The position numbers were made by a program, and so were the translations under genes. From JAHELQ01 sp965603365 (GTDB lineage Bacteria; Acidobacteriota; Aminicenantia; UBA2199): a stretch of DNA of 34,870 nt. Positions within the stretch are counted from its first letter, which is position 1. Each line of letters starts with the position of its first letter. The notes under the pieces are model-generated. The model was not told the DNA's origin. It saw only the letters and a program-made list of their open reading frames with translations, and ran no database searches. The stretch spans positions 1 through 34,870 of the forward strand of contig CBFDCR010000057.1 in assembly GCA_965603365.1 (NCBI GenBank), given 5' to 3'. Below are positions 7,054 to 14,561 of this stretch, one piece after another.

Positions 7054-8319
7054 ATGAAAAAATTGTCAACTGCTGTGTTAACAAGTATACTGGCGGTAAT
7101 CCTTGTTTTTAATTTCGTGGGCTGCGAAAAACTGAAGATCAGTAACCTCAAAGCCAATGATCACCTAAAAAAAGCCAACGATCATTATAGAAAAGATAAG
7201 TTTAAAAAAGCCATAGAAGAGTACGAAACAGCTCTTGGATACAATCCCAAGTTGACCCAGACGTATTTCTATGTGGGCACCGCTTATGCCCTGCTGTTCA
7301 AGCCGGGAAAGGATACCGAAAAGAACAAAGTGTATGGGGATGAGGCTCTGAAATATTTATTAAAGGCCAAAGAGGTTGAGCCTGAAAAAAATCAAGAGAA
7401 GGTGATTCTCGCCCTTGGCGATATCTACGATAAGATGGAGAATTTTGAAGAGGCGGAAAAATACTATTTGCAGATACTGGAGAGATCTCCAGGCAAACCC
7501 GATACTTACTATATCCTGGCAGATTTTTATTCCAAGTACGGAAAATATATGGAAGCCGAAGGGATGTATGAGAAGCGAATTCAATTGAATCCCGAAAATC
7601 CCGACGGTTATTATTATTATGCCAATTTTTTGCAAAACAGACGGAAATTCGATATGGCTCTCAAGTACCACCAGAAGAGAATCAATGCCATGGTGGACCC
7701 GGAGATCGAGAAGATCCAGATGGAAGTGGATAAATTGGGCCAGACCCTTGATCAAATCGAGAAGATCCAGGATTTCATGGAACAGTTGAAGAAAAATAGG
7801 AGAGTCGATAAAGAGGAAAAAGAGCGGCTGCTGGCGGAAAAGACCGGACAACTAACAGAGTTGGGTGATCGGGAAGAATGGGAAAAGCAGATGGACGAGA
7901 AGACGGAAGCATTAAAGGCCAGATACGACCAGATGGATGAGGTCATAAAAGATTTACCGGAAGAGAAAATTAAGTCCGTATCCAGGGCTTATTATACAAT
8001 CGGTGTTGTCTGCTGGAACAAGAGTTACCAGACCCAAACGGATATGATGGGCTCGGAAGAACGATTACTGTACGTTAAGAAAGGCTTTGAGGCATTGACT
8101 AAAGCGACTGATCTGGACCCCGACTTTCCCGATCCCTGGGCATACAAGAGACTGCTTTACCTGGAACAGATAAAGGCAGAACCGTTGAATCGGGATGAAT
8201 ATATGAAGAGACATGAAGAAATGGGTGAGACATTTCTCAGGTTGAGAAAGAAGCAGATTCAGCGAGAAGAGTACATGAGGCAGCTCGAAGAGGTCGGTCG
8301 GGAAGGCGGAGAAGAATAA
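7054..8319 (+). CDS. TPR-repeat lipoprotein
   Basis: A 421-residue exported protein. The N-terminus is a lipoprotein signal: MKKL, a hydrophobic stretch, then the lipobox FVGC with Cys24 as the lipidation site. Tetratricopeptide repeats follow at about 38-70 (HYRKDKFKKAIEEYETALGYNP), around 85-145 and 150-210. A long charged coiled coil (about 222-310, rich in E and K) interrupts the array, and a last TPR-like pair lies near 325-370. TPR lipoproteins commonly scaffold outer-membrane or periplasmic complexes; no catalytic motif is present. AGGAGG lies six bases before the start. The gene seems to be monocistronic. Confidence 0.88.
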   Translation: MKKLSTAVLTSILAVILVFNFVGCEKLKISNLKANDHLKKANDHYRKDKFKKAIEEYETALGYNPKLTQTYFYVGTAYALLFKPGKDTEKNKVYGDEALKYLLKAKEVEPEKNQEKVILALGDIYDKMENFEEAEKYYLQILERSPGKPDTYYILADFYSKYGKYMEAEGMYEKRIQLNPENPDGYYYYANFLQNRRKFDMALKYHQKRINAMVDPEIEKIQMEVDKLGQTLDQIEKIQDFMEQLKKNRRVDKEEKERLLAEKTGQLTELGDREEWEKQMDEKTEALKARYDQMDEVIKDLPEEKIKSVSRAYYTIGVVCWNKSYQTQTDMMGSEERLLYVKKGFEALTKATDLDPDFPDPWAYKRLLYLEQIKAEPLNRDEYMKRHEEMGETFLRLRKKQIQREEYMRQLEEVGREGGEE

Positions 8320-8373
8320 TAAAAAGCCGGGCACAGCCAATCTTTTATTTTGTCTATTGATGAGTGGGTGGCA

Positions 8374-8402
8374 TTGACAAGTAGAGGTAAAGTAGTTAAA
8401 TT
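8374..8402 (+). promoter_or_regulatory. Promoter of the Rrf2-type regulator, probably leaderless
   Basis: TTGACA (8374-8379), 17-bp spacer, TAAATT (8397-8402), then six bases to ATG 8409. No Shine-Dalgarno is present. Rrf2/IscR-family regulators often control their own promoters, so an operator may overlap this region. Confidence 0.55.
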
Positions 8403-8408
8403 TTTCCT

Positions 8409-8813
8409 ATGAGAATAAATACAAAGATTAGATATGCTTTGCGGATGCTGCTTTTATTGGCCGACAATCAGGAGGTGATAAACACCTCTGAACTGGGGAA
8501 AAAAATGCTGGTATCCCCCAAATATCTGAGGAAATTGGCAGGTCCCCTTGAGCGGAGCAACTTGATCAAGAGCGTGCAGGGCATCTATGGTGGGTATACT
8601 TTAAACAAAAATCCCCAGGATATCTCTTTGCATAGTCTGTTCGATGCCTATGGCGAGGAGATCAGGCTTTCCGATTGTGCCAACGGCGGGAAATGTGTTC
8701 TATTTGATGAGTGTATTGCCCGACCGGTCTGGCAAAACATCGAGGAAAAATTAATAACCGAGTTTCGCAGTGTCACGTTGTTAGATATATTATCCAATCG
8801 TTCTAAAAAATAA
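8409..8813 (+). CDS. Rrf2/IscR-family iron-sulfur transcription regulator
   Basis: A 134-residue DNA-binding regulator. The N-terminal winged helix (about 1-65: KIRYALRMLLLLA, then VSPKYLRKLAGPLERSNLIKS, then GIYGGYTL) is the family signature. Three cysteines at 90, 96 and 102 (DCANGGKC ... FDEC) have the C-x5-C-x5-C spacing of IscR, where they hold a [2Fe-2S] cluster, so this protein should sense iron-sulfur, redox or NO status. IscR also uses a histidine as fourth ligand; the equivalent here is not obvious. No isc or suf genes are adjacent, so the target regulon is unknown; it converges on a DUF1232 gene. The mRNA looks leaderless. Confidence 0.9.
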   Translation: MRINTKIRYALRMLLLLADNQEVINTSELGKKMLVSPKYLRKLAGPLERSNLIKSVQGIYGGYTLNKNPQDISLHSLFDAYGEEIRLSDCANGGKCVLFDECIARPVWQNIEEKLITEFRSVTLLDILSNRSKK

Positions 8814-8819
8814 AGAGGC

Positions 8820-9308
8820 CTACTTCTTCTTCATGAAATTATAGATCGATTTGGGAATCCGGGCAGACAACTCATTGGTAAGAGCGATGATTTCCTTTAC
8901 TTTCGCAAAAATATCGTCTTCTCCGGCCCAGTTCAACTTGATTTTTCCCAGAACTTCTTTATCGGCGGTGTTGATGATCTTGTTTAGGACCACTATCAGT
9001 ACCAACAGATCATCAACGAAACCGGCAACCGGGATAAAGTCAGGTATCACATCGATGGGGGAAATCAGGTAGATGAATACCATCAAGATATAACTTTTGA
9101 TCAGGGGAGATATCTCCCGATCTACAAATAATTTGATCATCAAGTGGATCAGGTCGGGAAAAATAAGGAGATATTGAACGAATCGATCGCTCCATTTGCC
9201 GGTTTTCTGGTAAAGCTTTCCTTTTCGCAGCCAGCGGTTGATTTTTTCCCTGACTTTCAGGTAAAAATCCGTAACTTCTTTTTCCTTTTTTTCGATTGCT
9301 TTGTCCAT
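8820..9308 (-). CDS. DUF1232 (YkvA-like) membrane protein
   Basis: A 162-residue protein with the DUF1232 core at about 70-115. The hallmark YLISPIDVIPDFIPVAGFVDD is shown here in part as SPIDVIPDFIPVAG, preceded by a hydrophobic helix (SYILMVFIYL) and followed by another (LLVLIVVLNKII). A lysine-rich N-terminal third (EKKEKEVTDFYLKVREKINR) probably lies in the cytoplasm. The family is widespread and without firm function. The start has GAGGA shortly upstream. It lies 27 bases downstream of the Tat-exported aminotransferase on the same strand, so the two are probably co-transcribed. Confidence 0.88.
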   Translation of the reverse strand: MDKAIEKKEKEVTDFYLKVREKINRWLRKGKLYQKTGKWSDRFVQYLLIFPDLIHLMIKLFVDREISPLIKSYILMVFIYLISPIDVIPDFIPVAGFVDDLLVLIVVLNKIINTADKEVLGKIKLNWAGEDDIFAKVKEIIALTNELSARIPKSIYNFMKKK

Positions 9309-9335
9309 TTTGTCCTCGTCTCCTCAATCGAATCT

Positions 9336-10670
9336 TCAGGCTTTTCGCTTAGCAAGATATTTGATGCCTTCCAGCAGCATGTCTACATGTATAAACGTCG
9401 TGTAGATGTGAGTAGATACCCGAATGCCGGCGGTGTGATCCTTTTCTCTGCCGATGGTTCGGATTACTATATTATATTTTTCCCTGATATAATTCACGAT
9501 GGCTTTGGGGTCGACTCCTTTGATCGAAAAAGCGGTCAATCCACTGCTGAGATAGGGATCGATATTGGAATGCAGGCGAACGCTGCCGATTTTGTCCAGT
9601 TCCCGCTTTAGATAACCGGCCAGCGCCTTAACCCTTCTTTCGATTCGCGTTTTGCCGATCCGGTTCTGGAAGTCGAGGGCTTCGCCTAAGGCCAGTGTCA
9701 GGGGTTCTGCCCTCTGACTCAGGGTCTCAAACTTTCGAGCCCCCTCATAAGAATCCCAACCATCAGTGGCGATGGTGGGCCACAATTTGTCCTGGACCTC
9801 TTTTTTGACATAAAGTACGCCGCGGCCCGTCGGTGCCCCCAACCATTTATAGGGGCTGGAAGCCCAAAAGTCGATGCCCAATTCCTTGACGTCGATATCC
9901 AACATGCCCAATCCATGGGCACTATCGGCCAGTACCAGGATTCCCTTGTCGTGGGCCATCTGGCTCAACTCTTTGAGGGGGGTGATGAGACCGGTTAGAT
10001 ACACCGTATGGCTGATACTGATTACCCTGGTTTTGGGGGTAATGGCCTCTTTAAAGGCATTTACAATTTCCTCCACACCCTTCGGCGGAACCCCGATAGG
10101 CACCTCCTTGACAACGATCCCATACCGTTTCGCCTTCAACTTCCAGGGGTGGATGCCGCCCGGGTGTTCCAGCGAGGACATCAGTACTTCGTCCCCCTCT
10201 TTTAAATCCAGGCCATTGGCCACAAAATTCATGCCTTCGGTGGTGTTCCGGGTAATCACCACTTCGTCTGCCGAGGCATTGATAAAATTGGCCAGCTTTA
10301 CCCGTACTTCTTCCAATTTCCGGGGCAGAAAATTGTAGAAATCAAAGGGATTTTCGGCCTGAATCTTGAAGGTCTTGATCAGGGTATTAAACACCGGTTT
10401 GGGCATGGGACCGACGGTGCCGTTGTTCATCATGACGAAGCCGTCTTGAAACATGAAATGTTTGATTAAATTATCCCAGTAAACACCGTCGGGGGATTCA
10501 TCCTGGATGTACTTCTGGTTTAAGTCATTAATGCTTTGATACGCGGCTGCATTTAAGGCGTTATAGGCGGCAATCGAAAGGGTGGCGCCCCCCAGGAAGC
10601 GTCTAACAAATTCTCTCCTGGAGTACCCCCCCGTCTCCTTTTCAGTCCTGAAATCACGCTGCTCATTCAT
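9336..10670 (-). CDS. Tat-exported class V aminotransferase (cysteine-desulfurase-like fold)
   Basis: A 444-residue pyridoxal-phosphate enzyme of the class V aminotransferase family (isopenicillin-N epimerase/NifS-like). The N-terminus carries a twin-arginine export motif, SRREFV at 17-22, followed by a weakly hydrophobic segment, so the folded, PLP-loaded enzyme should be sent to the periplasm. PLP-site elements: NTTEGMNF near 142-149, the aspartate in LADSAHG (D249, H252) and the Schiff-base lysine in SSPYKWLGAP (K275). No cysteine lies in the place used by IscS/SufS, so desulfurase activity is unlikely. The substrate is unknown. A perfect AAGGAGG (about 10678-10684, minus) precedes the ATG. 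DUF1232 follows. Confidence 0.9.
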   Translation of the reverse strand: MNEQRDFRTEKETGGYSRREFVRRFLGGATLSIAAYNALNAAAYQSINDLNQKYIQDESPDGVYWDNLIKHFMFQDGFVMMNNGTVGPMPKPVFNTLIKTFKIQAENPFDFYNFLPRKLEEVRVKLANFINASADEVVITRNTTEGMNFVANGLDLKEGDEVLMSSLEHPGGIHPWKLKAKRYGIVVKEVPIGVPPKGVEEIVNAFKEAITPKTRVISISHTVYLTGLITPLKELSQMAHDKGILVLADSAHGLGMLDIDVKELGIDFWASSPYKWLGAPTGRGVLYVKKEVQDKLWPTIATDGWDSYEGARKFETLSQRAEPLTLALGEALDFQNRIGKTRIERRVKALAGYLKRELDKIGSVRLHSNIDPYLSSGLTAFSIKGVDPKAIVNYIREKYNIVIRTIGREKDHTAGIRVSTHIYTTFIHVDMLLEGIKYLAKRKA

Positions 10671-10768
10671 ATCAATACCTCCTTTTTAGTAAATCTATCC
10701 TAAAATTAATACATTTCCCGGCAAAAGTCAATCTTTGTCCTCTATTGTGCCGGTGCGTAAACAGAGTC

Positions 10769-10807
10769 AGGGTTATGGGAGTATATTCTTGAGCGTCCCC
10801 AAACCCT
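10769..10807. terminator. Imperfect hairpin with T-rich flank in the divergent spacer
   Basis: AGGGTT (10769-10774) pairs with AACCCT (10802-10807), and inside it GGGA (10777-10780) pairs with TCCC (10796-10799), leaving a 2x2 internal loop and a 15-base apical loop. The downstream flank AATTTTAATTTT is T-rich. It sits just before the glycosyltransferase promoter, with no gene reading into it from the left, so it may be a regulatory structure or barrier rather than a plain terminator. Confidence 0.35.
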
Positions 10808-10820
10808 AATTTTAATTTTA

Positions 10821-10849
10821 TTGAAAAGCCCTGGAAATTGTGGTATAGT
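10821..10849 (+). promoter_or_regulatory. Promoter of the glycosyltransferase-thiI pair
   Basis: TTGAAA (10821-10826), 17-bp spacer, TATAGT (10844-10849). Predicted start near 10856, about 13 bases before ATG 10869, with no good Shine-Dalgarno in the leader. Confidence 0.6.
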
Positions 10850-10868
10850 AACGCTTTAGAGTCGAAAT

Positions 10869-11954
10869 ATGAATGTCCACCAATTTCTAACCTCCTACTC
10901 CTACGGCGATGCCATCGGCAACGAGGCGCTGGAAATCCGCAATTACTTACGGCAGCGGGGCCATGAATCGAAAATTTTTGCCCTGTTTTACCATCCCAGA
11001 TATGCGGGCCAGATTATCAATTACCTGGAGTACGACCGTTATTCAGCGCCCGATAATATTATTATTTTTCACTTTTCCATTGGCTCACCGGTGACCAAGA
11101 AATTTCTGCGGGCACCGGATAAAAAGGTCATGATCTACCACAACATCACTCCCTACCAATTTTTTCTGGATTTCCATCGTATCTTAGCCAAGGATTGCTA
11201 CAAGGGCAGGCTTGAACTCAAGAACCTAACAGATAAAGTCGATCTGGCTTTGGGGGATTCCCATTACAACGAGCGGGAACTCCGGGAGTTGGGCTTTCCC
11301 CACACCGGTGTACTGCCCCTGGTGATGGACTTTTCAAAGTTTGAGGCCGAGATCGTACCGGTGCTAAACGAACTATTTAACGACGGCAAGCATAACATCC
11401 TCTATGTGGGCCGAATCATTCCCAATAAAAGAATAGAGGATGTGATCAAGATATTTTACCTGTATCAGAAATATTTTAACAATAATTCGCGATTGTTTAT
11501 CGTGGGGGAATACCGGGGATTTGAGCGCTATCTTTCCACTTTGCAAGCCCTGGTTAAAGAGCTGAACGTCAAAGATGTACATTTTAGCGGCCACATCCCG
11601 GAGGATGAGCTGGTGTCCTACTTCAAACTGTCCCATCTGTATCTGCACATGAGTGAGCACGAGGGTTTTTGCGCGCCGGTGACGGAGGCTTTTTATCTCA
11701 ACATCCCGGTGGTAGCCTTCAATGCCGGTGCCGTCAAGGAGACCATGAATGCCGGAGGCATTTTGGTCAACCGGAAAGAGTTTATGGAGATTGCCGCCCT
11801 GTGCGACCAGATTTTGCGAGATGGTGCCTTGAAAGAGAAGGTCCTATCCAGTCAGAAAAAGGCTTTAAAAAAATATACCCAGGACCGAACCGGACAGATA
11901 TTATCGGCGTATATCCAGAAGCTGGGGACCCAAAAATCGCCCGGAACATCATGA
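10869..11954 (+). CDS. GT4-type (GT-B fold) glycosyltransferase
   Basis: A 361-residue glycosyltransferase that should move a sugar from a nucleotide-sugar donor to an acceptor at the cytoplasmic face of the membrane. The N-terminal half has an acceptor-type Rossmann domain (HQFLTSYSYGDAIGNEA, then IIIFHFSIGSP). The C-terminal half has the donor site: YVGRIIPNKRIEDVI near 178-192, FIVGEYRG, and the GT4 E-x7-E motif EGFCAPVTE followed by PVVAFNAGAVKETM. Donor and acceptor are unknown; no capsule or O-antigen cluster surrounds it, although a sugar-type acetyltransferase lies 1.7 kb away on the other strand. Its stop overlaps the thiI start as ATGA (11951-11954), an unusual pairing. Confidence 0.9.
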   Translation: MNVHQFLTSYSYGDAIGNEALEIRNYLRQRGHESKIFALFYHPRYAGQIINYLEYDRYSAPDNIIIFHFSIGSPVTKKFLRAPDKKVMIYHNITPYQFFLDFHRILAKDCYKGRLELKNLTDKVDLALGDSHYNERELRELGFPHTGVLPLVMDFSKFEAEIVPVLNELFNDGKHNILYVGRIIPNKRIEDVIKIFYLYQKYFNNNSRLFIVGEYRGFERYLSTLQALVKELNVKDVHFSGHIPEDELVSYFKLSHLYLHMSEHEGFCAPVTEAFYLNIPVVAFNAGAVKETMNAGGILVNRKEFMEIAALCDQILRDGALKEKVLSSQKKALKKYTQDRTGQILSAYIQKLGTQKSPGTS

Positions 11955-13057
11955 ATTTTAACGCTGTCATTGTTCGTTATGGTGAGATCAGCCTGAAGGG
12001 AAAGAATCGCATCCAGTTTGAGAAAAAATTGAAATCCGACATCGAGCGATTCCTGGAATCGAGCGTGGGGGGGTCTTCGACGGTCAGCCTGAAACGGGGC
12101 AGGATCTATATCCGGGGAATCGAAGAGGTACCTCAACTGGAAAAGGTGCTGGGCATCTATTCTTACAGTCCGGCCCTGGAGATTGAGAAAAATATGGAGA
12201 CCCTGAAGAAGAGTATTCATCACTTTTTTCCTCCATTATCGAAGGCAAAATCGTTTCGGGTGAGCTGCCAGCGCATCGACAAGAAATTTGAGTACGTGTC
12301 GATGGAGGTGGAGAGCATATTGGGGGAGATGGTGAAGAAAGAAACCGGGGCAGCGGTGGATCTCAAAAATCACGATTTTAACCTCCAGGTGGAGATCGGG
12401 AAAGATCATATTTATCTGTTTTCTGAAAAAATCAGGGGCTTCGGGGGATTACCCTACGGCACCGCCGGAAAATTGGTGTCTTTAATGTCCAGCGGCATCG
12501 ATTCGCCGGTGGCCACTTTCCTGATGATGAAACGGGGGGTCGTACCGGTGCTGCTGCACTTTAAAATGACCGAAGAAGACTTTCAAAAGGTGCAGCAATT
12601 AAAGGAGAAGCTGGAGGAATACACAGCCGGGGAGAAGGTCGAACTGGTTACCATTCCCCGGGGCGATATCTTCAAGGGCCGATTTCCCCAATTGTACCGC
12701 AACCAGCGCTATCATTCCTATATCTGCATTCTGTGTAAACACCTGATGCATCGGCATGCCGGCGAGGTGGCCCGGCAGCATGGTGTCCTGGGTATTATTA
12801 CCGGCGATAACATCTCCCAGGTGGCCTCCCAGACTTTAAAGAATCTTTATGCCTATCGCACCGTGTCCGGGTTGCCGGTCTACAGCCCCTTAATCGGTTT
12901 TGACAAAGAGGAGACTATTCGCATTGCCAGGAAAATCGGTACCTACGACATTTCGGTCCGACGGGCCGATGCCTGTACCCCCCCCAAGAGCCCCAAAACC
13001 GGTGTCAACCTGAATGCTTTTAAACGTATACTCCAAGAGACGGGTCTGGATACCTGA
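11951..13057 (+). CDS. thiI: tRNA 4-thiouridine synthase ThiI (short form)
   Basis: A 368-residue enzyme that adenylates uridine 8 of tRNA and inserts sulfur; in many bacteria it also feeds thiamine synthesis. Visible: a ferredoxin-like/THUMP region (about 1-165, with VRYGEISLKGKNR and FRVSCQRIDKKFEY), then the PP-loop ATPase domain with SSGIDSPVA at 180-188. The first glycine of the usual SGGxDS is serine here, a conservative change. ISVRRADACTPPKSPKTG is the family's C-terminal block, and a C-x-x-C occurs in ICILCK. No rhodanese domain is attached, as in Bacillus and many other short ThiIs, so a separate sulfurtransferase must supply sulfur. It overlaps the glycosyltransferase gene by 4 bases and rsmD convergently by 38 bases. 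Confidence 0.93.
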   Translation: MNFNAVIVRYGEISLKGKNRIQFEKKLKSDIERFLESSVGGSSTVSLKRGRIYIRGIEEVPQLEKVLGIYSYSPALEIEKNMETLKKSIHHFFPPLSKAKSFRVSCQRIDKKFEYVSMEVESILGEMVKKETGAAVDLKNHDFNLQVEIGKDHIYLFSEKIRGFGGLPYGTAGKLVSLMSSGIDSPVATFLMMKRGVVPVLLHFKMTEEDFQKVQQLKEKLEEYTAGEKVELVTIPRGDIFKGRFPQLYRNQRYHSYICILCKHLMHRHAGEVARQHGVLGIITGDNISQVASQTLKNLYAYRTVSGLPVYSPLIGFDKEETIRIARKIGTYDISVRRADACTPPKSPKTGVNLNAFKRILQETGLDT

Positions 13058-13595
13058 AAAAATCGAGGCTCTTTTTGCCGATTTTCTGACTGCGGTAGCG
13101 CTCAAAATACTTACTTTCAAACTTGAGAAATATGGGACGCTCCAGTACGGCGAGACCCTCTTTATTCAGAATTTCCCTTTTGTATATGACCTTTAGGGGA
13201 TTGGCGTATTCCAGCAATTGATAGGGGGGGTCCAGAAAAATTATATCGAACCGGAATTTTTCTTTGCCCAACTGAATGACACTGCGGTTAAAATCGCCAT
13301 GGATGATGCGGTAGTGATCCGGGGCTATACCGATTTTGTCGATGTTGTGTCTCAGGGTCTTGATGCAATCCGAAAGCTCTTCAATAAATACCACATATTC
13401 GGCACCCCTGGATAAGGCCTCCAGTCCGATATTACCGGTACCCCCGAAACCGTCGAGAAATAGGGTTTCCCGAATGTCGTTCTGGAGGATGTCAAAAAAG
13501 GAGAGTTTGACCTTCGAGGTGGTGGGCCGCACATCGGGGTGGTTGACCGACTTCAACTTCCGTCCTTTATACAAACCGGCATAGATTTTCAGCAT
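13020..13595 (-). CDS. rsmD: 16S rRNA (guanine-966-N2) methyltransferase RsmD
   Basis: A 191-residue SAM-dependent methyltransferase of the RsmD family, which modifies 16S rRNA in the 30S subunit. The start IYAGLYKGRKLKS and RPTTSKVKLSFFDIL match the family N-terminus. FLDGFGGTGNIGLEALSRGA is the SAM-binding motif I, with an FGGTG variant of the common FAGTG. FDIIFLDPPYQ is the catalytic DPPY motif. Length is normal. The 3' end runs 38 bases into thiI on the opposite strand. The start has no Shine-Dalgarno, and TATGCT lies six bases upstream, so its mRNA is probably leaderless. Confidence 0.93.
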   Translation of the reverse strand: MLKIYAGLYKGRKLKSVNHPDVRPTTSKVKLSFFDILQNDIRETLFLDGFGGTGNIGLEALSRGAEYVVFIEELSDCIKTLRHNIDKIGIAPDHYRIIHGDFNRSVIQLGKEKFRFDIIFLDPPYQLLEYANPLKVIYKREILNKEGLAVLERPIFLKFESKYFERYRSQKIGKKSLDFFRYPDPSLGVYV

Positions 13596-13601
13596 GCCTA
13601 A

Positions 13602-13630
13602 AGCATACCCCTTTTTTCCGCTGCCGTCAA
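13602..13630 (-). promoter_or_regulatory. Promoter of rsmD, probably leaderless
   Basis: On the minus strand TTGACG (13630-13625), 17-bp spacer, TATGCT (13607-13602), then six bases to the ATG (13595-13593). Confidence 0.55.
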
Positions 13631-13680
13631 ATTCTCTGAACTGGCCACTGTTAGGAGTATTTTAGATTACCCCCCGGGGA

Positions 13681-14427
13681 TTACCGTTTTTTGATCACCG
13701 TTGCCGGGTTTCCTAAAGCAATCGAATAGGGGGGGATGCGTTTGTGAACCACCGAACCGGCGCCGATGATGGAACCCTGCCGTATTTTTACCCCGTCCAC
13801 AACCGTGCATGAGGCGCCGATCCACACGTCGTCCTCGATGATGATGCCCCCCTTGGATACCGACGGCTGGAACCAGATGGGGATATCCTTGCGCTCGAAG
13901 CTGTGGTTGCCCCCGGCCACGATGTAGGTTTGGCCAGCGGTAAATACATACCGGCCGATTTTTAAGATACTTTCGGAGATGAGGTAATTATTGGCACCGA
14001 TGTTGGCGTAATCCCCGATCTCGATGTCGCCGCCCTTGCAGCTCATAATGGTATTGCGGCCCACCATCACGTTACTGCCGATCTTAATCCCGGCATTGTG
14101 TTCCCCTTTGGCATCGATGACGGTGTTGTCGTCAAACACCACGTTGTCGCCGATTTCGATCTTCCTGGGGTGGCGAATGGTCATGTTCTTGCCAAACACC
14201 ACCCCCTTGCCGATCTTGCCGAACAACCCGGGAAAAAAAATTTTCCGTAACCCGTAGCCCAGGGCACCGGATATACCGGAAAACGGGGTGATGATCATCT
14301 CGTACTTTAAAAAGTAAAAGAAAGAGACCCTGCCCACGAAGAGGTCCTTATATTTGGCCACAATACCCTTTTTCTCATCCAGCAAATTCTTCTGTTCACC
14401 GACGATATCGGTCTTCCGGGCTTTCAT
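13681..14427 (-). CDS. Hexapeptide-repeat acyltransferase (WbbJ/LacA-like)
   Basis: A 248-residue left-handed beta-helix acyltransferase, likely an O- or N-acetyltransferase acting on a sugar with acetyl-CoA. An N-terminal helical part of about 50 residues precedes imperfect hexapeptide turns ([LIV]-G-x4) running from about residue 68 to 235: IEIGDNVVFDDNTVIDAKG, VMVGRNTIMSCKGGDIEIGD, then the acceptor-loop histidine in VAGGNHSFE. The end, IIEDDVWIGASCTVVDGVKI, then GAGSVVHKRIPPYSIALGNP, is the acetyltransferase signature. The position near a GT4 glycosyltransferase suggests surface-glycan decoration, but they are on opposite strands. It lies 85 bases upstream of rsmD on the same strand. Confidence 0.9.
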   Translation of the reverse strand: MKARKTDIVGEQKNLLDEKKGIVAKYKDLFVGRVSFFYFLKYEMIITPFSGISGALGYGLRKIFFPGLFGKIGKGVVFGKNMTIRHPRKIEIGDNVVFDDNTVIDAKGEHNAGIKIGSNVMVGRNTIMSCKGGDIEIGDYANIGANNYLISESILKIGRYVFTAGQTYIVAGGNHSFERKDIPIWFQPSVSKGGIIIEDDVWIGASCTVVDGVKIRQGSIIGAGSVVHKRIPPYSIALGNPATVIKKR

Positions 14428-14433
14428 CGTTCT

Positions 14434-14462
14434 ATTTTAGTATATATTCCCTCGAATGGCAA
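14434..14462 (-). promoter_or_regulatory. Promoter of the acyltransferase gene, probably leaderless
   Basis: On the minus strand TTGCCA (14462-14457), 17-bp spacer, TAAAAT (14439-14434), then six bases to the ATG (14427-14425). No Shine-Dalgarno is visible. Confidence 0.55.
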
Positions 14463-14503
14463 TAGCTGCGCTTTGTGGCCTGGAGGGGAAGCTCGATAAA
14501 CTG

Positions 14504-14532
14504 TTGGTTTTTAGCGATATTTCTGGTATAAT
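14504..14532 (+). promoter_or_regulatory. Promoter of the zinc-ribbon/MshEN gene
   Basis: TTGGTT (14504-14509), 17-bp spacer, TATAAT (14527-14532). Predicted start near 14539, about 23 bases before the GTG start at 14562. It is divergent from the acyltransferase promoter. Confidence 0.5.
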
Positions 14533-14561
14533 TTAATTTTAGTCTAATCCGGGATACTGGA

